A stretch of 64,000 nucleotides of DNA from Eudromia elegans (GCA_003342815.1 PTEX01000231.1:338711-402710); one strand, 5' to 3'; numbered from the stretch's first letter, positions 1-47,000 are shown. The notes: generated by a model from the sequence alone, not told the origin. Numbers and translations: made by a program.

Positions 1-1279
1 AAACAAATGCAACTTGTTTGCATTAGAGAAGTGCATTCTAATTGAGCCACTTATGTACTTTCTAGCAGTACTAGTGACAAGCTATGATAATGCTGCATGA
101 CCCATAGCTTGTACATCCGAGAAACACTGCCTGTCCTAATGGAAACTTGATCAGATCGTGTTCCTTTACGGTAAGTTGCGCAGCCTGTTGGAGGAACAAC
201 ACTGTGGGCTCCCCTCTGGAGAATTCTGTGCAAAACAGTTCCAGATTTTGTTTAGCGATCTCAGAGCTGCCTGAGTAACTCCAGCCCTCCAAAACTGCAG
301 TCATTGACATTCAGGGTGGTGAGACTTTAGGATATTAACTGCCTGCTCGGTGGTGTACTGAAGGAGATTAGTTTTTGGAATCCATTCACTGATGTAAAGA
401 GTGATGCTGTATAGAGGTTATAGTTATTGTCTATGAAAGCCCTAAGTTAGCTCGAGCCTATCCGTGCACACATGTATTCTCCCACATTTAGCAAAATCCC
501 CGGCTTTCCCAGCTCGTGTCTTTGAGCCGGGAAACGACGCCTTGCAAGGTCTTGGCTCGAGCAGACGCGCGCGTGTAACCCGCGCTGGCACATTTCGCAA
601 GAGGCTCCCGTCAAGCCGTCCCTATCCTCAGGTTGTCTCGACACTGCGACAAAGCGGGAAAGGGCAAAGTGGAAGAAAAAAGCCCTCTTTGTCAGTCACT
701 CACTGTGCATCGAGCTCTCCTGCCCTCCACACTGCCAGTGCCAACAAAAAGACAGTGGGAGCAAAAAGCAAACCAGAAATCCCAGGTTCGTAATGTAGTG
801 GTTCTCGATTCACATCATCCCGTTAGCAGAAGAACCACCCCTCAGCCGTTACTTTACAATACGCCTCTGCTGGTTTACTCACATTTCTTCTTTTTTTTTT
901 TTTTTTTTTCCCCCAGAATTAATTCTTTGAATGATTTTCTTTGGCAGGTGATCTGTAGTTCTAACTTTTTCCTCATCAACTTACTCAAATGTGTAAATGG
1001 AGTGTGCTGGGCTGCCTTGTCAGCACTTGTAACTAGACACCTGAGCTCGTCCCAGATGCCAGTGGAGATTTTTTAGCCAGCTGAAAGTTTGTGAATGAGC
1101 AGCAGAACTCCATGAAAAATAATTCTCTCACGTATATGTTTTTTCTTCATGCCTGCAAAAGCAGCACCCATGAGAAGAAAACCTCTTTTGTCCTCACTCC
1201 CCGGCCCACAATTTCATGTTTCCCTTTTCTTTCTTTTCCTTCGTTTGGCTTTCTGCTGTTTTTTCTAGTGGAAACACAG

Positions 1280-2260
1280 GGGAGAAGCTGAGAGAAGAGG
1301 CCGCGCTGGGGCAGCGGAGGGAGGTGATGGCGCAGGCTGGAGCCAACAAAATGGCCGCCGTGATTCCACGGCCCGCCTCGGGCTCAGCCGTTTGAAGCGC
1401 ACATTCCAGCAGTGACAACGGAGAATCCCCCTGCTCCGATGGCTCGGTCGTCTCGTTCGAGCTGCCGGCACCTCCGTGCTGCTGCCTGCCCAGCCTGTTC
1501 CCCGTGCCGCGGCCATTGCAGGCACAGCCTTGTGCGGCGGCCGCACCAAAACGGCGCGTGGGCCCCCGGGCGCGCTCAGGAGCCCTTGCGCCGCAGGGGC
1601 CTTGTGACCATGTCGCTCCACCTCGGTCCCAGCTGCTGCCCATCCAACTCCTGGCTCCGAGAGGGGCCTGGGAAGACCCAACCTTGAGCTACGTGGCTGC
1701 AGAGAGGGTGTGCAGGGCCAGAGCACCCTGCTTTTCAAGAAAGGGCAGCGCGAGCACCATTTTTTCACCACTCATTTAATCTGAGCACTTCTGCACCCCA
1801 CGCAGGCCTTGTGGGCCTCTCCCAGTGATACTACCAGGCCGGGCGGCCTCAAGTGCTCGTGCGGGACCTCCCGGCACTGCAGCAGCCCCACGGCAGCGCA
1901 GGCACTTCGTGCTCCCCCGGCTGCTGGCCAAGGCAAACCACCTTTCCCGTAGCTCCTCCTGGGAAGGGACAGGAAGGATACCCTTCCTTCGGTGTCTGCA
2001 GGGACACGCGCTGCCTGTGCGCACAGACGCGGCGTGGGGAGCCCTTGTGTCCGCTTCGTCCCTTCCCACTCGCATCGAGGGATTCCCCGAGTGGTTGTGA
2101 GGGGCTCTGTGGAGGCAGCGCGCTGTCCTGGAGGAAGCAGAGGAAGGGAACGGGGGCAGCTCTGCACGGAGAGGAGGGAGCGGGAGGACGTGCGCTGAGT
2201 GCAGACAGGGCCGGTCGAGCAGGGCGGCTCGCGAGCGCGTGCTCAAGTGCAGCTGCTTCC
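1280..2260. promoter_or_regulatory. GC-rich, moderately CpG-dense block upstream of FYN ATG exon
   Basis: The sequence changes sharply from AT-rich flanks to GC-rich with repeated CpG (for example 1340-1640 and 2140-2250). It could be an internal promoter or an alternative 5' UTR exon of FYN, but no strong donor site or TATA box settles this. Overlapping open frames on both strands here look like GC-driven shadows. Confidence 0.3.
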
Positions 2261-3074
2261 CCAAACACGCTGGCACCGTCCTCAAATCGTGGAAAACACC
2301 CTTGAACAGAAGGGGGTTTATAATTAGGCAGGCTAGATAAAATAAGCAGGTATCTGTATTGTGAGCTGTCACCGGCAAGTGGCCGCTGCATAATGTCCCA
2401 GGCATTAGCGGCAGTGGAATATGCGCTTCCCGAATCCCCTGAGTTTGTCAAAAGCAATTTCCTGTGTTGATGCTGGGGTAAGGCATGCAAAATAGCCAGT
2501 CTGGCAGCTCCGGAAAAATGAGGATATTTGCAAATGGATGTGCTTTTTATTTACCCTAAGTGGAGAATATTGGCTAAAATGTGAAAAGAAATATGAAAAA
2601 AATAATTGTGTACCTCACTATACTTTTTTTTTTTTCCCCTGTGTCTCACTTTCTCCCTCCTGTTCATGTATTTTGGACAAAGTATGTAGGGCTGAGACTG
2701 AGAAAGTGATTATTTTTAAAATATTTTTCTTCTGTCGTTCTTTCTTGTAACCCCGTGCCTGGAGTGTATTGTTTCTCTTCCTGGTTACATAAGATTGACT
2801 ATACTGGATCAGATAAAGGGACCTCCCAGAAAAATATCGTAACACCTGATGGAGTTTGATAACACGAGTGTGCAACTGCTAAGGTATTAGAGCTCACCCA
2901 TGATAATTCGCACTAGAAAAAAGCACGAAGCTCTGAGGACCTTTTTTGACATGTGGTGAAGCAACCTCTGTCTTACTCCACTATTGAGAATAGAGCTTTT
3001 TAGCTTTTATGCAGCTAGAATTAAAAGAGATTAATCCAGGCCAGTGGCCAGTGAGGATGCTTAACAAGAGGTTA

Positions 3075-3121
3075 AATATATATAGAGAGAGAGAGTAAGG
3101 TGTATATATAAGTTATATATA
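3075..3121. repeat. Compound AT/GA microsatellite
   Basis: Short TA, GA and TA dinucleotide blocks lie in tandem, with one non-repeat interruption. It sits in noncoding sequence upstream of FYN. Confidence 0.85.
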
Positions 3122-3895
3122 CGTCTTAGAGCTAGTGTTTTCAGAATGTGCTCTCTCAGTTTCCTCTTATCAGGGATCTGGATTCTAAAGCTATTTGGAT
3201 TTGACATGTTAATTCCCCCGTGGCTTTGTCTAGTTTCTTAATTCATTTATCCTCTTGGCTATCCCACCTGCAGTATCAACAGGTTTTATACTTCAGTTAA
3301 GTATTGTGCAAAACAGCACTTTCTTTTAAGTGTTCTGTCTCCTACTTTCCTCTATAGCAGTAATTATCTGCTCAGCTCTAGCTGCATCTCTGCCTGTCAC
3401 ATCAGGCTCCAGCAAGGTATTACCCTAACATGAAATCAATGGCAGCTATTGTGTAGCTGGCAATGGCAAAATGCGCCCGTGAGCTGAATGTCTTGCTCTG
3501 TGTTTCGAGCCAGACTCGAATGCTTCTAGTGGTGCTTTTTGGCGGCGATCTTCCTCTGCGAGTGAAGGGTGAGTGAGAGAGGTTTCTTTCTCTTGCTGCC
3601 TCCGTGCAAGAAATGTTCTGGCAGGGCTGGTCAGACAGCTGCTGCTACAGTCAGAGCAGGTAGGAGCTCCTTCACAGGCCCTGGTGGGAAACCACTGTGG
3701 GCAAGAATTTCCCACAAGCTTTCCCAGCATGTTGCTGTTTATCTTCAAAAGCAGAGAGTTTTTTTTTTCCCCAAATACTTGGCTTTCAGGTATTGAGCTT
3801 AATTTGATCCTCATCATATGTGGGTTAGAGAGAGATCTGCTGTGCATAAACGAATGAGCACCTGTGCTTTCTTTACTCTCCTAGGATTTTAGATA

Positions 3896-38722
<34,827 letters not shown>

Positions 38723-39006
38723 AGCCCTGCTCTGCGCTCCCTGTCGCTGTCGTGATGCACCAGGCGCTCCTCAGCCCTGCCCTTCAGCTCCCGCTCCGTG
38801 ACCGGCCTCTCCGGAGCGCAGCGTCTCGCAGCCCCGGAGCGCACGGGGGCCCGCAGTAGCAGACGCCGCAGCCCTCGCCTATGACCACTCATCCTAACAA
38901 TCTGAATGTCCTCGACGAAAGGGAAAAAAACACTTGTTTTTTCTTAATCAGAGACTCCTACACTGCATTGTATCGATGTTATGTAAACTGCAAAACCTCT
39001 GTTCAT

Positions 39007-39014
39007 TGTAAATA
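39007..39014 (+). promoter_or_regulatory. Candidate Pumilio response element in FYN 3' UTR
   Basis: The octamer TGTAAATA matches the PUM1/2 consensus UGUANAUA exactly. It lies 285 nt after the stop codon. An eight-base match can occur by chance; the nearby second copy raises the interest. Confidence 0.4.
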
Positions 39015-39210
39015 GTAACTCAGTGCCAATAACGGATCCTAGTGCTTTCCTTTTTTTAAAACGCGAAACCTATGTGATTTTAACTAGTCTTCTCCTGATT
39101 CAACTAAAAGTATTATTTTCCAGAAGTGGCCTCTTTGTCTAAAACATTTTTTTTCATGTTTTAACAAATAATAAAAAAAAATCAGGACAGGTGTTTGGTT
39201 TTTTGCTTTT

Positions 39211-39254
39211 TTATATATAAAATATATATAATATATATACATACCTGTACATAC
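39211..39254. repeat. AT microsatellite in FYN 3' UTR
   Basis: Near-perfect TA dinucleotide repeats with A insertions, followed by ATACATACCTGTACATAC. Likely length-polymorphic. Confidence 0.85.
39246..39253 (+). promoter_or_regulatory. Second candidate Pumilio response element
   Basis: TGTACATA also matches UGUANAUA, 239 nt after the first copy. It directly follows an AT dinucleotide repeat, which makes TGTACATA-like words more likely by chance. Confidence 0.3.
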
Positions 39255-40831
39255 AGTATACGGGTGCTATTGCAGAGGAAATTCATTTTGAAAGGAATGG
39301 ATCCTGCTGCAGCAGTACCCAGAAAGTGATAATTTTACTGCAGACATGAAAACACTGGTGGGATTCTGAAAGCCAGTGATCTAATTTTTGGCTTTTGCCA
39401 AGCATGATTTTTTTAAATTGGATTGCACTTTTTGTTTATGACTATGTACCTGTAGATGGTTGTAACTTTGCTCTTTCAGGAATCATGTGCTGTATTTACA
39501 GTAATGTTTCCAATGTTTGACAAGTGTGTGATGATTTGTTCTTGAAATTAAAATGAACATATTTAAAGCAAGAAAACTACACCATCACCGTTTGAACTGG
39601 AAGACTGAAACCGCAAGGACTTCTTGTATCCAAACATGTATACTGAAATGTTTCAAAAAGATTTATTAAACTGTTAACCACATTCAAATGGTCTTAAAAA
39701 CATAGCATTTTAGCCATGTCCACCTGCTAAACTGTTGATCATGCAACTAGGATTTTTCTGTTTTATGTGTAACATTTTCCATTGTAAAATAAGTGTGTTA
39801 AATGTCCTGTACTGCTAATGAAATTACTTTCTCTGTGTCTGCAAGTTCTCCAGTGGAATTACTATGCACTTCTTTACATTTCATGGGAGATGCACAGAAC
39901 AAAGTATTACCTTTTCAGTTGTCTGTACCAGCCTTGAATTACTTACGTTTAACCAAAAAAAAAAAAAATTTCCTTTCTATTTCTATTGAGTTTTTAATAC
40001 TGAGTTGCAAATTTTAAAGTCTTAATTACATTTTGTTATGGTTTATTTGCAAGTTTACATTTTAAAACTGTTTAACTTTCTTAATTTAGTAATTAAAAAA
40101 AAAAAAGAAAAGAGCATTTTACATTTGGATAGTTGTTCTTTTGTTTAAATTGTGGAGGTAATGGTGGAGAAGAGACAATAACTTTACCTGCAGGGGTATC
40201 TTGCCATTTCAGGCATCATACTTAATCAGAGTACACAGACCAGGTACCTATGGGGCATCGTTTTCCAAATTATGAAGCCATTTCGTTTTTCAACAGCTGG
40301 AGTTGAACTTTAATGATGATGGGTAAAGACGTAGATTGTCTCCCATTTCTCTGTTCTAAAGAGCAATTTATTCTTTAAGAGTTACCTTGCTTTTAATGTG
40401 AATAATTTTGCATTTACAAGTGTTACAGAAGATTAGTTTCTTTGCCTTTTATTGTTGTTATTGCTTTGAAGTCTTGTAGCCAAGTAAGACCTTCTGACAC
40501 TGAAAACTTATTTCTAATCCTATTTATAAGCATTTAACACGTAGGTGGTTAATTCATTTTCTGAAAATTCTCGCCTTTTCTAAAGAGGACCTCTTTCAGT
40601 TTCGGAAGCCTAACACAGTAATGCATGGTGATTCAGAGAACGAGTTGTCATCACTGTTTTCAGATTTTCTGTACAAAACATTGACTGAAACCATCTTTCA
40701 AAGAAGGATCCCACAAACTCAGCCTTCCTTGAAGTGTGAATTTATGTGGCAGAGTTGTTTGTTACCAGGTTTCCATGCTAAATTGGTTAACATTTTACCT
40801 GCAGAGACTACATGTAATGTTATGTACATGC

Positions 40832-40857
40832 TATATATATATACATATATATAATAT
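40832..40857. repeat. TA microsatellite
   Basis: TATATATATATACATATATA followed by TAATA, immediately upstream of the CR1 fragment at 40892. Confidence 0.85.
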
Positions 40858-40891
40858 TACTGTTCCTGTGGTTGCGAAATACTTAAAGGAC

Positions 40892-41010
40892 AAAACCCGC
40901 TTGGACGCCACCCTGTGCCACATGCTCTAGGAGACCCTGCGTGTGCAGGAGGGTTGGACTAGATGACCTCTGGAGGTCCCTTCCAACCTTAAGCATTCTA
41001 AGATTCTATG
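40892..41010 (+). mobile_element. CR1 LINE, short 3' fragment (CR1-B)
   Basis: Plus-strand copy of the CR1 3' end, including TTGGACTAGATGACCTCTGG, CCCTTCCAACCTTAAG and the terminal GATTCTATG at 41010. It is about 120 bp long. Its reverse complement matches the 3' end of the copy at 36316 with about ten differences over 120 positions by eye, so the two belong to the same CR1 subfamily. It lies downstream of FYN, possibly inside its longest 3' UTR. Confidence 0.93.
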
Positions 41011-41555
41011 ACAGAACTCTTTTGGACCTTTTTTAATCGGCCTTTTCTTAATACTTACAAACTGAGTTGCGGTCCTCTTTTTTTCCCATGGTACCCCCCC
41101 CCCACCTTGAAAGGTAATCCACTGATCTGAGCACTTCAGAGGAACATACCTGGCTACTGAAGCCAAAAGGTGCCATCCTCGGACAAGTGCTTGGTAGCAA
41201 CATACAGTAACTGAGCCAGGTTCCCACGCAGTGTTTGCTAAGCGACCAAGTACAGTTCCCATCCTGGGGTGAGGCTCCAGCACTGCTTTTGCGTGTGTTT
41301 CTCTGGAAGTAAGACTCCCATGGGGACTTGCTAGGGTTTTACAGCCGTTAGTTCTGATTCTTGGGCTTGTTGTTTCTTGTATCACGTTCAGTCTCTGAGT
41401 AACTGCTGCATCTGCACTCTGCCTGCAGCTATCTTGTGTGCAGACTTTGCCACTGCTGAGTGGCAAACCCAGACCATTTCTCATGGGTAGCTCTTCTGCT
41501 TCTTTTTCTTTATGTTGAGAGTTTTGTTGTTTGTTGGGGTTTTTTTAACCTCTCA

Positions 41556-41585
41556 AATAAAAACATTAGCAAAAAAAAAAAAAAA
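41556..41585 (+). terminator. AATAAA followed by a genomic A15 tract
   Basis: AATAAA at 41556-41561 is followed nine bases later by fifteen A. This could be a distal FYN poly(A) site, an internal-priming artefact hot spot, or the tail of a retroposed transcript. The upstream 500 bp show no recognisable coding sequence. Confidence 0.3.
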
Positions 41586-43060
41586 GGTTGTTAGCATCTT
41601 TGCTATAGATTAAGTTATTCATAGACACTGTGTACAAACTACACATAGCTGTGCAGAGAGGCTAAAGCAGAACCATCAGATTTATAACGCTCCTGATCCC
41701 TCCCGTAATTTTTAAATCTAATGCTAAATAAATCATACCCAGGTATCTAGAAACAATTGACCAAGGTGTTCCCCACACTGGTGCACCTCATTCCTAAGCT
41801 GTCTTTGGTTTGGTGCTGAAGTTTCCACCACCATCTAAAAGTGAGAAGACCAAAATACCCACAGGCTGGTTAATCCAATACCAGTCCCAGGAAAAATGAC
41901 AGGCAGAAATGCAACATTGCCATGAAAGGGGTAGTTAATACAGTTAATTCCTATTAATATTTTTATGGAAGGGATATTAAACATGGTCAATCTTCAAAGA
42001 GATCCAAAGTTTGATAAAGGCACTAGCACGATATTACTTGGCCGGCATCCTAGTGCTATCTAACGTTTTTTTTCTTTTTTCAATTACCATTGTAGAAAAG
42101 CAATGTAAATACAAAATGGAAAACTGATTAACTGTTGAAATTACCAAAGCAATTGTAAATGGAAAATCTGTCTCCAGTGCAAGTGTTGCTCATGAAAGCT
42201 CCAGAGTGGAAGGGACTACCTGCAGACCAAGAACATGCTGCTAAATGTACTTGACCTTACTGCAAGGTGAGTGGAACTTGAAATAAACAAACTACAGTGC
42301 TCAGATTTATTTTAATATGCACCATCCTTCCTCAAATGCTGCACTGAAGAATTCAGTGCACTAATGAATCTCTTGTTCCCTCCTGGTTTAAGAGCCTTTC
42401 GTGAGACAGCGCCCGAGTGTGCAAGAGCTCTTAGGGCATGTGCAGCAGCTCCTCTTCTGATGTGTCACTACATTCACTCAAGGAAGGCTTTTCCTGCCTA
42501 ATGGCAAATTGCCACCAGCAGTGCAGACAAAAGGAGATCTGTGTTCTCGAGTCATGTCAGTTTGAGGATCCGTCTGTCTCTCAAGGAAAACTGAAGGCAG
42601 TTTGTAGCTCAGAAATTCTGCCGTTTTGCTAAGCAGTCATTACAGTCTCCTGTGACTCACGCGGGGAAATCTATCGCTGAGGGAGTTTTAATTGGAGAGT
42701 ATTCCCTACCGTCTGAATGGTCCAAGGGGGCAATTTAACGTAGGATTTTCCTGCACGGACTAAAACAGAATCCACGTCCTTCCAGCAACAAAAGAGCCAA
42801 GGTCCTCGCCCGGGATCCCCCCAGCAGAGGATGTTGGCGCCTCCGTGTCGCGGCTCCTGATTTTATCACGAGAAGCTCTGACAGCTAAAATGTTAGAGAG
42901 CTGCTTTTTTAATGTCAGAGGGGAAGTCCGAGCTTTGATTACAACAGTGAGCATTCTCTTTTAATAAAACCAGTGTGCTCACATATATATATCAAAACCC
43001 AATTCAGGATGCGCATTTATACCAGACACGAAGACATCTAAATATACATAAATATGAAAT
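41586..43060. other. Intergenic, no gene recognised
   Basis: AT-rich to mixed composition between FYN and the CpG-rich block that follows. Short open frames only; no repeat family was seen. Confidence 0.6.
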
Positions 43061-44300
43061 CTGTGTATTTCTATGGCTTCCCCGTGGCTTGAATGCCACA
43101 CAAACGCGTTTGTAAGACCGGGACGCGGGCGGCCTGGTGGCACGCGGACGGTGCTGCAACAACCGACAGAAGCTGCTCTCCCTTTCCGCCCAGCAAGGAC
43201 TCTGCTGTCCGACGGGCCGCAGCCCTCCCGGCCAGCCGGAAGCCGCTGCAGCCCTGCGACGGGGCGGCCCTCGGGCTAGCGCAAGAGCAGCCGCTGCTGA
43301 CTCCAGAGCGGGCAGGAAAAAGGAAAACGCTCCTGCAGAGGGACCGGCTGCCGCTGCCGCCGCCGCCGCTGCCGCCGCCGGGCCCCGGGCGCGAGCACGC
43401 CAGAGGACGGGGGAGACCCGTGCCCGCCCAGGAAAGCAGGTCATGAGCTCGTCCGCCCCGTCACGCTCCCTCCGGGAGACGAGGCGTGCTGGCAGCATCG
43501 GGGCTGGGCTGGGCACGGGCGTTCGTGCGGTCGGGCTGTGAGAGGCTGGCGAGGCCGCGCTGCCGTTCCTGCTACCGAGTGTAAATATCTCCTCTGGTGC
43601 AGGGGGAAGGGCAGGGGGCGGGTGAACGGAGGATGTGTTTAAGCAGGTCAAGAAATTGCAAGGGTGGCATGTCCGTGACCGGAGGGAAAGTGTTACGTCT
43701 GACTGACTAAGGCAGATGGGAGTCTGATTGTGCTGCTCATGGTAGGGGGTAATTCGGCATTAAGCCTGCGAGTGGCAAAAAGGGCAGGGAGCCCAGGAGC
43801 GAGACCAGCCCCGGCTCTCTGCTTCCCGGCGGAGGGAGCCCAGGGCAGCCTGCTCGGACACCCCCGCGGCCACGCCGAGCCCTCCCGTCAGCCTGCGAGG
43901 GCTACCACGGTCCTGGCGAAAGGGCCCCGAGCGCTCGCCAGGCTCCTGAGCACAGAGTCAGCCCGGGCAGCAGCCTGGGTATCCCCACGAACTCCTGGGC
44001 ACAGGCCTCAAAGCGCGGCCGGGGGGCTGCCAAGGGGCAGATGGGGGCTCCTGGTCTTGTGGGAGGATCAGAGAGCCACGACAGAAACTGCACATGCCGC
44101 GTCTGGAGCATCTGCAATGTCACCCGGCCTGTGTCCCATGTGGGGACCACCAGACGCGTCGCTGCTGCCCGGTCTTGTGGTCACCGTCGGTGCGGGGCTG
44201 ATGGCAGGCGAGGAGGATAAAGCACGTCTTGCTCGGGCTCCTGCTCTAGCTCTAGAGGATGCCTCACGCCATGGGAGAATGCCAGGTAATGGCAAGGGGG
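43060..44300. promoter_or_regulatory. CpG-rich intergenic island
   Basis: GC-rich sequence with dense CpG, particularly 43110-43560, containing a CCG/CTG triplet repeat at 43348-43382. Long open frames appear on both strands (43730-44398 plus; 43004-43651 minus), but they are low-complexity and overlap, as expected of GC-rich DNA. A promoter of an unannotated transcript is possible but unproven. Confidence 0.4.
43348..43382. repeat. CCG/CTG triplet repeat
   Basis: About eleven consecutive GC-rich triplets, mostly CCG with three CTG interruptions. Read on the minus strand it gives a polyalanine run, which is not evidence of a gene. Confidence 0.85.
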
Positions 44301-47000
44301 GCTTTGTCATTAGGCGAGGTTTAAGGAGGAGCACCGCGCAAGCTCATGTGCAGGTACTATTTCTGTTCCGTCGAGGTGTCTCCCAAGGGTGTCACTAACA
44401 AATGCCATCGCAAAGGCCTAAAAAGTTAGCACCTGGGGGCGCATACTGAGCACCTTAAACAGCAGGAGAGGCCAGGAAGGGCCAGTTCCCTCACGGGGAG
44501 GAGCCAGCAGAGAGCTGGCGACTGGGGAAGGAGGGCCGGAACATGAGGTGAAGCCGTTGGGTGGTCCTTGTGACGGGTCTGTGTAAACTCCCACCACGGG
44601 TGTTGGAAGCCGAGCAACGTGACCGTGCTTCTCTTACAGCAGCTGATCGTGTGGAAGCCAAAATGTTTATGACCGAGGCAGTTTTCTGAGCAAGTAGATG
44701 CAGGAGGAAACAAAAGGAGCGGCACTCGCCGCTGCCATTTGCTGCCTGACAGACAAGAAATATTCCAGCCCCTGAAGGACTATCAGATGCTTCCTGTGGA
44801 GAGGCTCCCGGTTATCTGCCTTGCCAAGGAAAACAGTCGTCCTGCGCTTGAATGTACTTTCTGTGTCCATACTTTCTGTGATGGGCCCCCAATCTGACAC
44901 ATCACATCGTGCTTTGAAGTAGCGTGCACATGAGATGTAGACTTTAAAGAGGTTGATCCTGCTTTCAGTGAAGTCGATAAGAGGATTCCAGAAATGTAAA
45001 ACAAGCCTCCAGGAAGCAATTACTGTGGCCATGATTTTGGAGAAGGGCAGAGGTGTCTGAAAGGCTGTAGAACGCTCGGCTCGCTGTCCCCCTTCCCTAC
45101 ACCCCACAGAACAGGCTGGTGCCGCTGCCTGCCGGGGCAGCCGTGCGGGGCACTCGGCTCAGGCTGCACGTGGTCTCTGCTTGGAGCCCCCTCGGCACGC
45201 CGGCAGCGCTGCCCGTGCGGGGTCCTGCTCCGGAGCAGGGTTTTCTCTGCCTGTCAGGCCCATTGAGGACATGAAGTTCACGTGAGATGAAATACTCCAA
45301 GGTGGTGCCACTTTGTGGGGCCTGGCAAGCTAAAGGGAGGCAGAGGCCGGTCCCTCAGCTGCAGATACCCTTAGGTCTGCGGGCGTGATCGATGGATGCG
45401 GGAGGAGGCACACGAAGGGCAGATTTCACACGCTGCTCCCCAGGCATCGTGTCCCGAGGAGCGGGGCTGCTCTGCGCTCCTTCCTTAGCACCACAAGCAC
45501 CACCCCAAATAAAGATATGCACGTGTGGTCAGGACAGGAGTAACCCCAGGAGACCGAACGTGGAATAAGGCACCGTTAACTTTGGGGGGCATTTCCTTGC
45601 CACCAGGTGAAGCCTGTGGCTTCTGAGCAGCCGTGTCCCATGGAGCATCTGCTGCACGGAGCATCCAGAGCCCAGCAAAGGCCTGGGGCTGGGATCACGG
45701 CCTCTCTAGTCCCACAGGCCTGCGGCTGCCTGGAGGGAGAGGCAGGTGGTTGCTGTCACTTACTGGGTCTTAGCCTGGGGACCGCAGTATAAACACAAAT
45801 AAAGAGTGAGCCCCCCACTGCCGCGCGTTGCCGAGAGGCGCCGGGGCCCGCGCGTCGCTGCGCCCCACACAGACCAACCCACCAGCGAGGCCCTAGAGGC
45901 AGTTCCCTCAGGCAGCTCCTCCTGCTGAATCCCAGGGCTCTGCCAGGGCTGCCCGCCGTTCCCTGGAGACAGGAGCCGATGGAGGCACTAGTGAAAGCGA
46001 TGTAAATGCTTTATTTAAACGGCAGGAACGTCAGGTCCTACCGGAACAGCCTTCCCTTCCCTCTCCCATCCTGCCTACGTGCAGCAGCCGCACCACCAAG
46101 GACGACGATGCCCTCACTGTGGAAATAAACCCAAGGGGTGGCCCTGCAAACACCCCGGCCTGGGGCTGACCCCGGCGTCCGCCTTGCACAGGGATCCTCC
46201 CACCGGGAGCGGTGCAGCCACTGTGCCAGGTGAGCCGCGCTGCCCGGCCTGGGCACCAGCCCCGTGACGTCCCATCCCCTCCTGAGGGGGCCGTTGCTGG
46301 GCCCCTGGGAAGGGCCTGGCCTGTGGCAGAGACAAGCGTGAATCTCTGTATGCTCAGACAGGGACAGGGTTTGTGGTTAGGAAGGATCCAGGATTTAGGG
46401 ATTCACTCAGTCACTGAGAGCAGGCGACACTGCCGAGCGGCCGGGGGCGGATCTTGCTCCCCTGTCCCGGGCTCCCTCCTTGGCTCTTTGTGTCTCAGGG
46501 CTCTTCAAGGTGTGAGGCGAGAGGCGCCTCGTGGGGGGGAGCTGAGGTCTGTCCACAAGGAAAGAACGTGGGTCTCTGGCTGTGAGAAAGGCTGTTGTGC
46601 TACCGGTCTGCCCTGCCCGTTCTGTCCAAATATCACAGTAATTCAATGACAACTACCAGCTCTTCCTTCCGAGGGGTGCTGGTTTTTCATTTACAGCAGC
46701 ATAAAATCCCCCCGTATGGGGAGGATCCTTGCAGAAACTGTCGCCTTTTCTGCACCCCTGCGTCGGCACTGAAGCATCTGGTTTTACTGTAAGAATGAGC
46801 ACCGATATGGCAGCCTAGGCAGGAATAAAATATTACTGGGCGGGGGAAATAGAGACAGCAAACCACACTCAAACCGAAAGGCTTTCTTCATTTTTTTGGG
46901 GCTGGTGTATTTTTCTCATACATCGGTAGTTCATGTTTTGGGCCCCAGCCTGAGAGAAGGAGCGGCAGGAGTGCTGCGTTCTCCCTGCAGCAGCCCGGGC
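44300..47000. other. Intergenic, mixed GC, no gene recognised
   Basis: No protein family was recognised. AATAAA words occur on the + strand near 45507 and 45798, and on the minus strand near 46011, so transcripts converging here are conceivable. No repeat family was identified. Confidence 0.5.

Larger units (their letters stand above)
1..3884 (+). other. Region upstream of the first FYN coding exon (5' intron or flank)
   Basis: No convincing coding exon is present. Visible elements are a small CpG cluster at about 510-620, a T19 run at 891-909 followed by CCCCCAG (acceptor-like), a GC-rich stretch at about 1280-2260, and an AT/GA microsatellite at 3075-3121. In other vertebrates FYN has several 5' untranslated exons spread far upstream, so this is probably the intron preceding the ATG exon. 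Confidence 0.6.
38723..40620 (+). other. FYN: FYN 3' UTR (end uncertain)
   Basis: This is AT-rich sequence following the FYN stop codon. Candidate poly(A) signals are AATAAA at 39170, ATTAAA at 39547, ATTAAA at 39665 and ATTAAA near 40092, with a further AATAAA at 41556. None can be chosen without transcript data, so the end given is provisional. Two Pumilio-type octamers and an AT microsatellite lie in the first 550 nt. The first ~180 nt are CpG-rich, the rest is not. Confidence 0.6.

Noticed and set aside
891-947. T19 run with CCCCCAG acceptor and nearby GGCAG|GTGATC donor, resembling a tiny 5' UTR exon
   Set aside because: The donor is weak, the exon would be about 30 nt, and nothing supports transcription.
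40927-41484. Minus-strand frame of 185 codons next to FYN
   Set aside because: Its C-terminal end is the antisense of the CR1 fragment at 40892-41010, and the rest has no family resemblance.
43004-43651. Minus-strand frame with a polyalanine run
   Set aside because: The alanines are simply the translation of the CCG/CTG repeat.
43730-44398. Open frame of 222 codons on the plus strand
   Set aside because: GC-driven frame with no domain, and with competing frames on the other strand.
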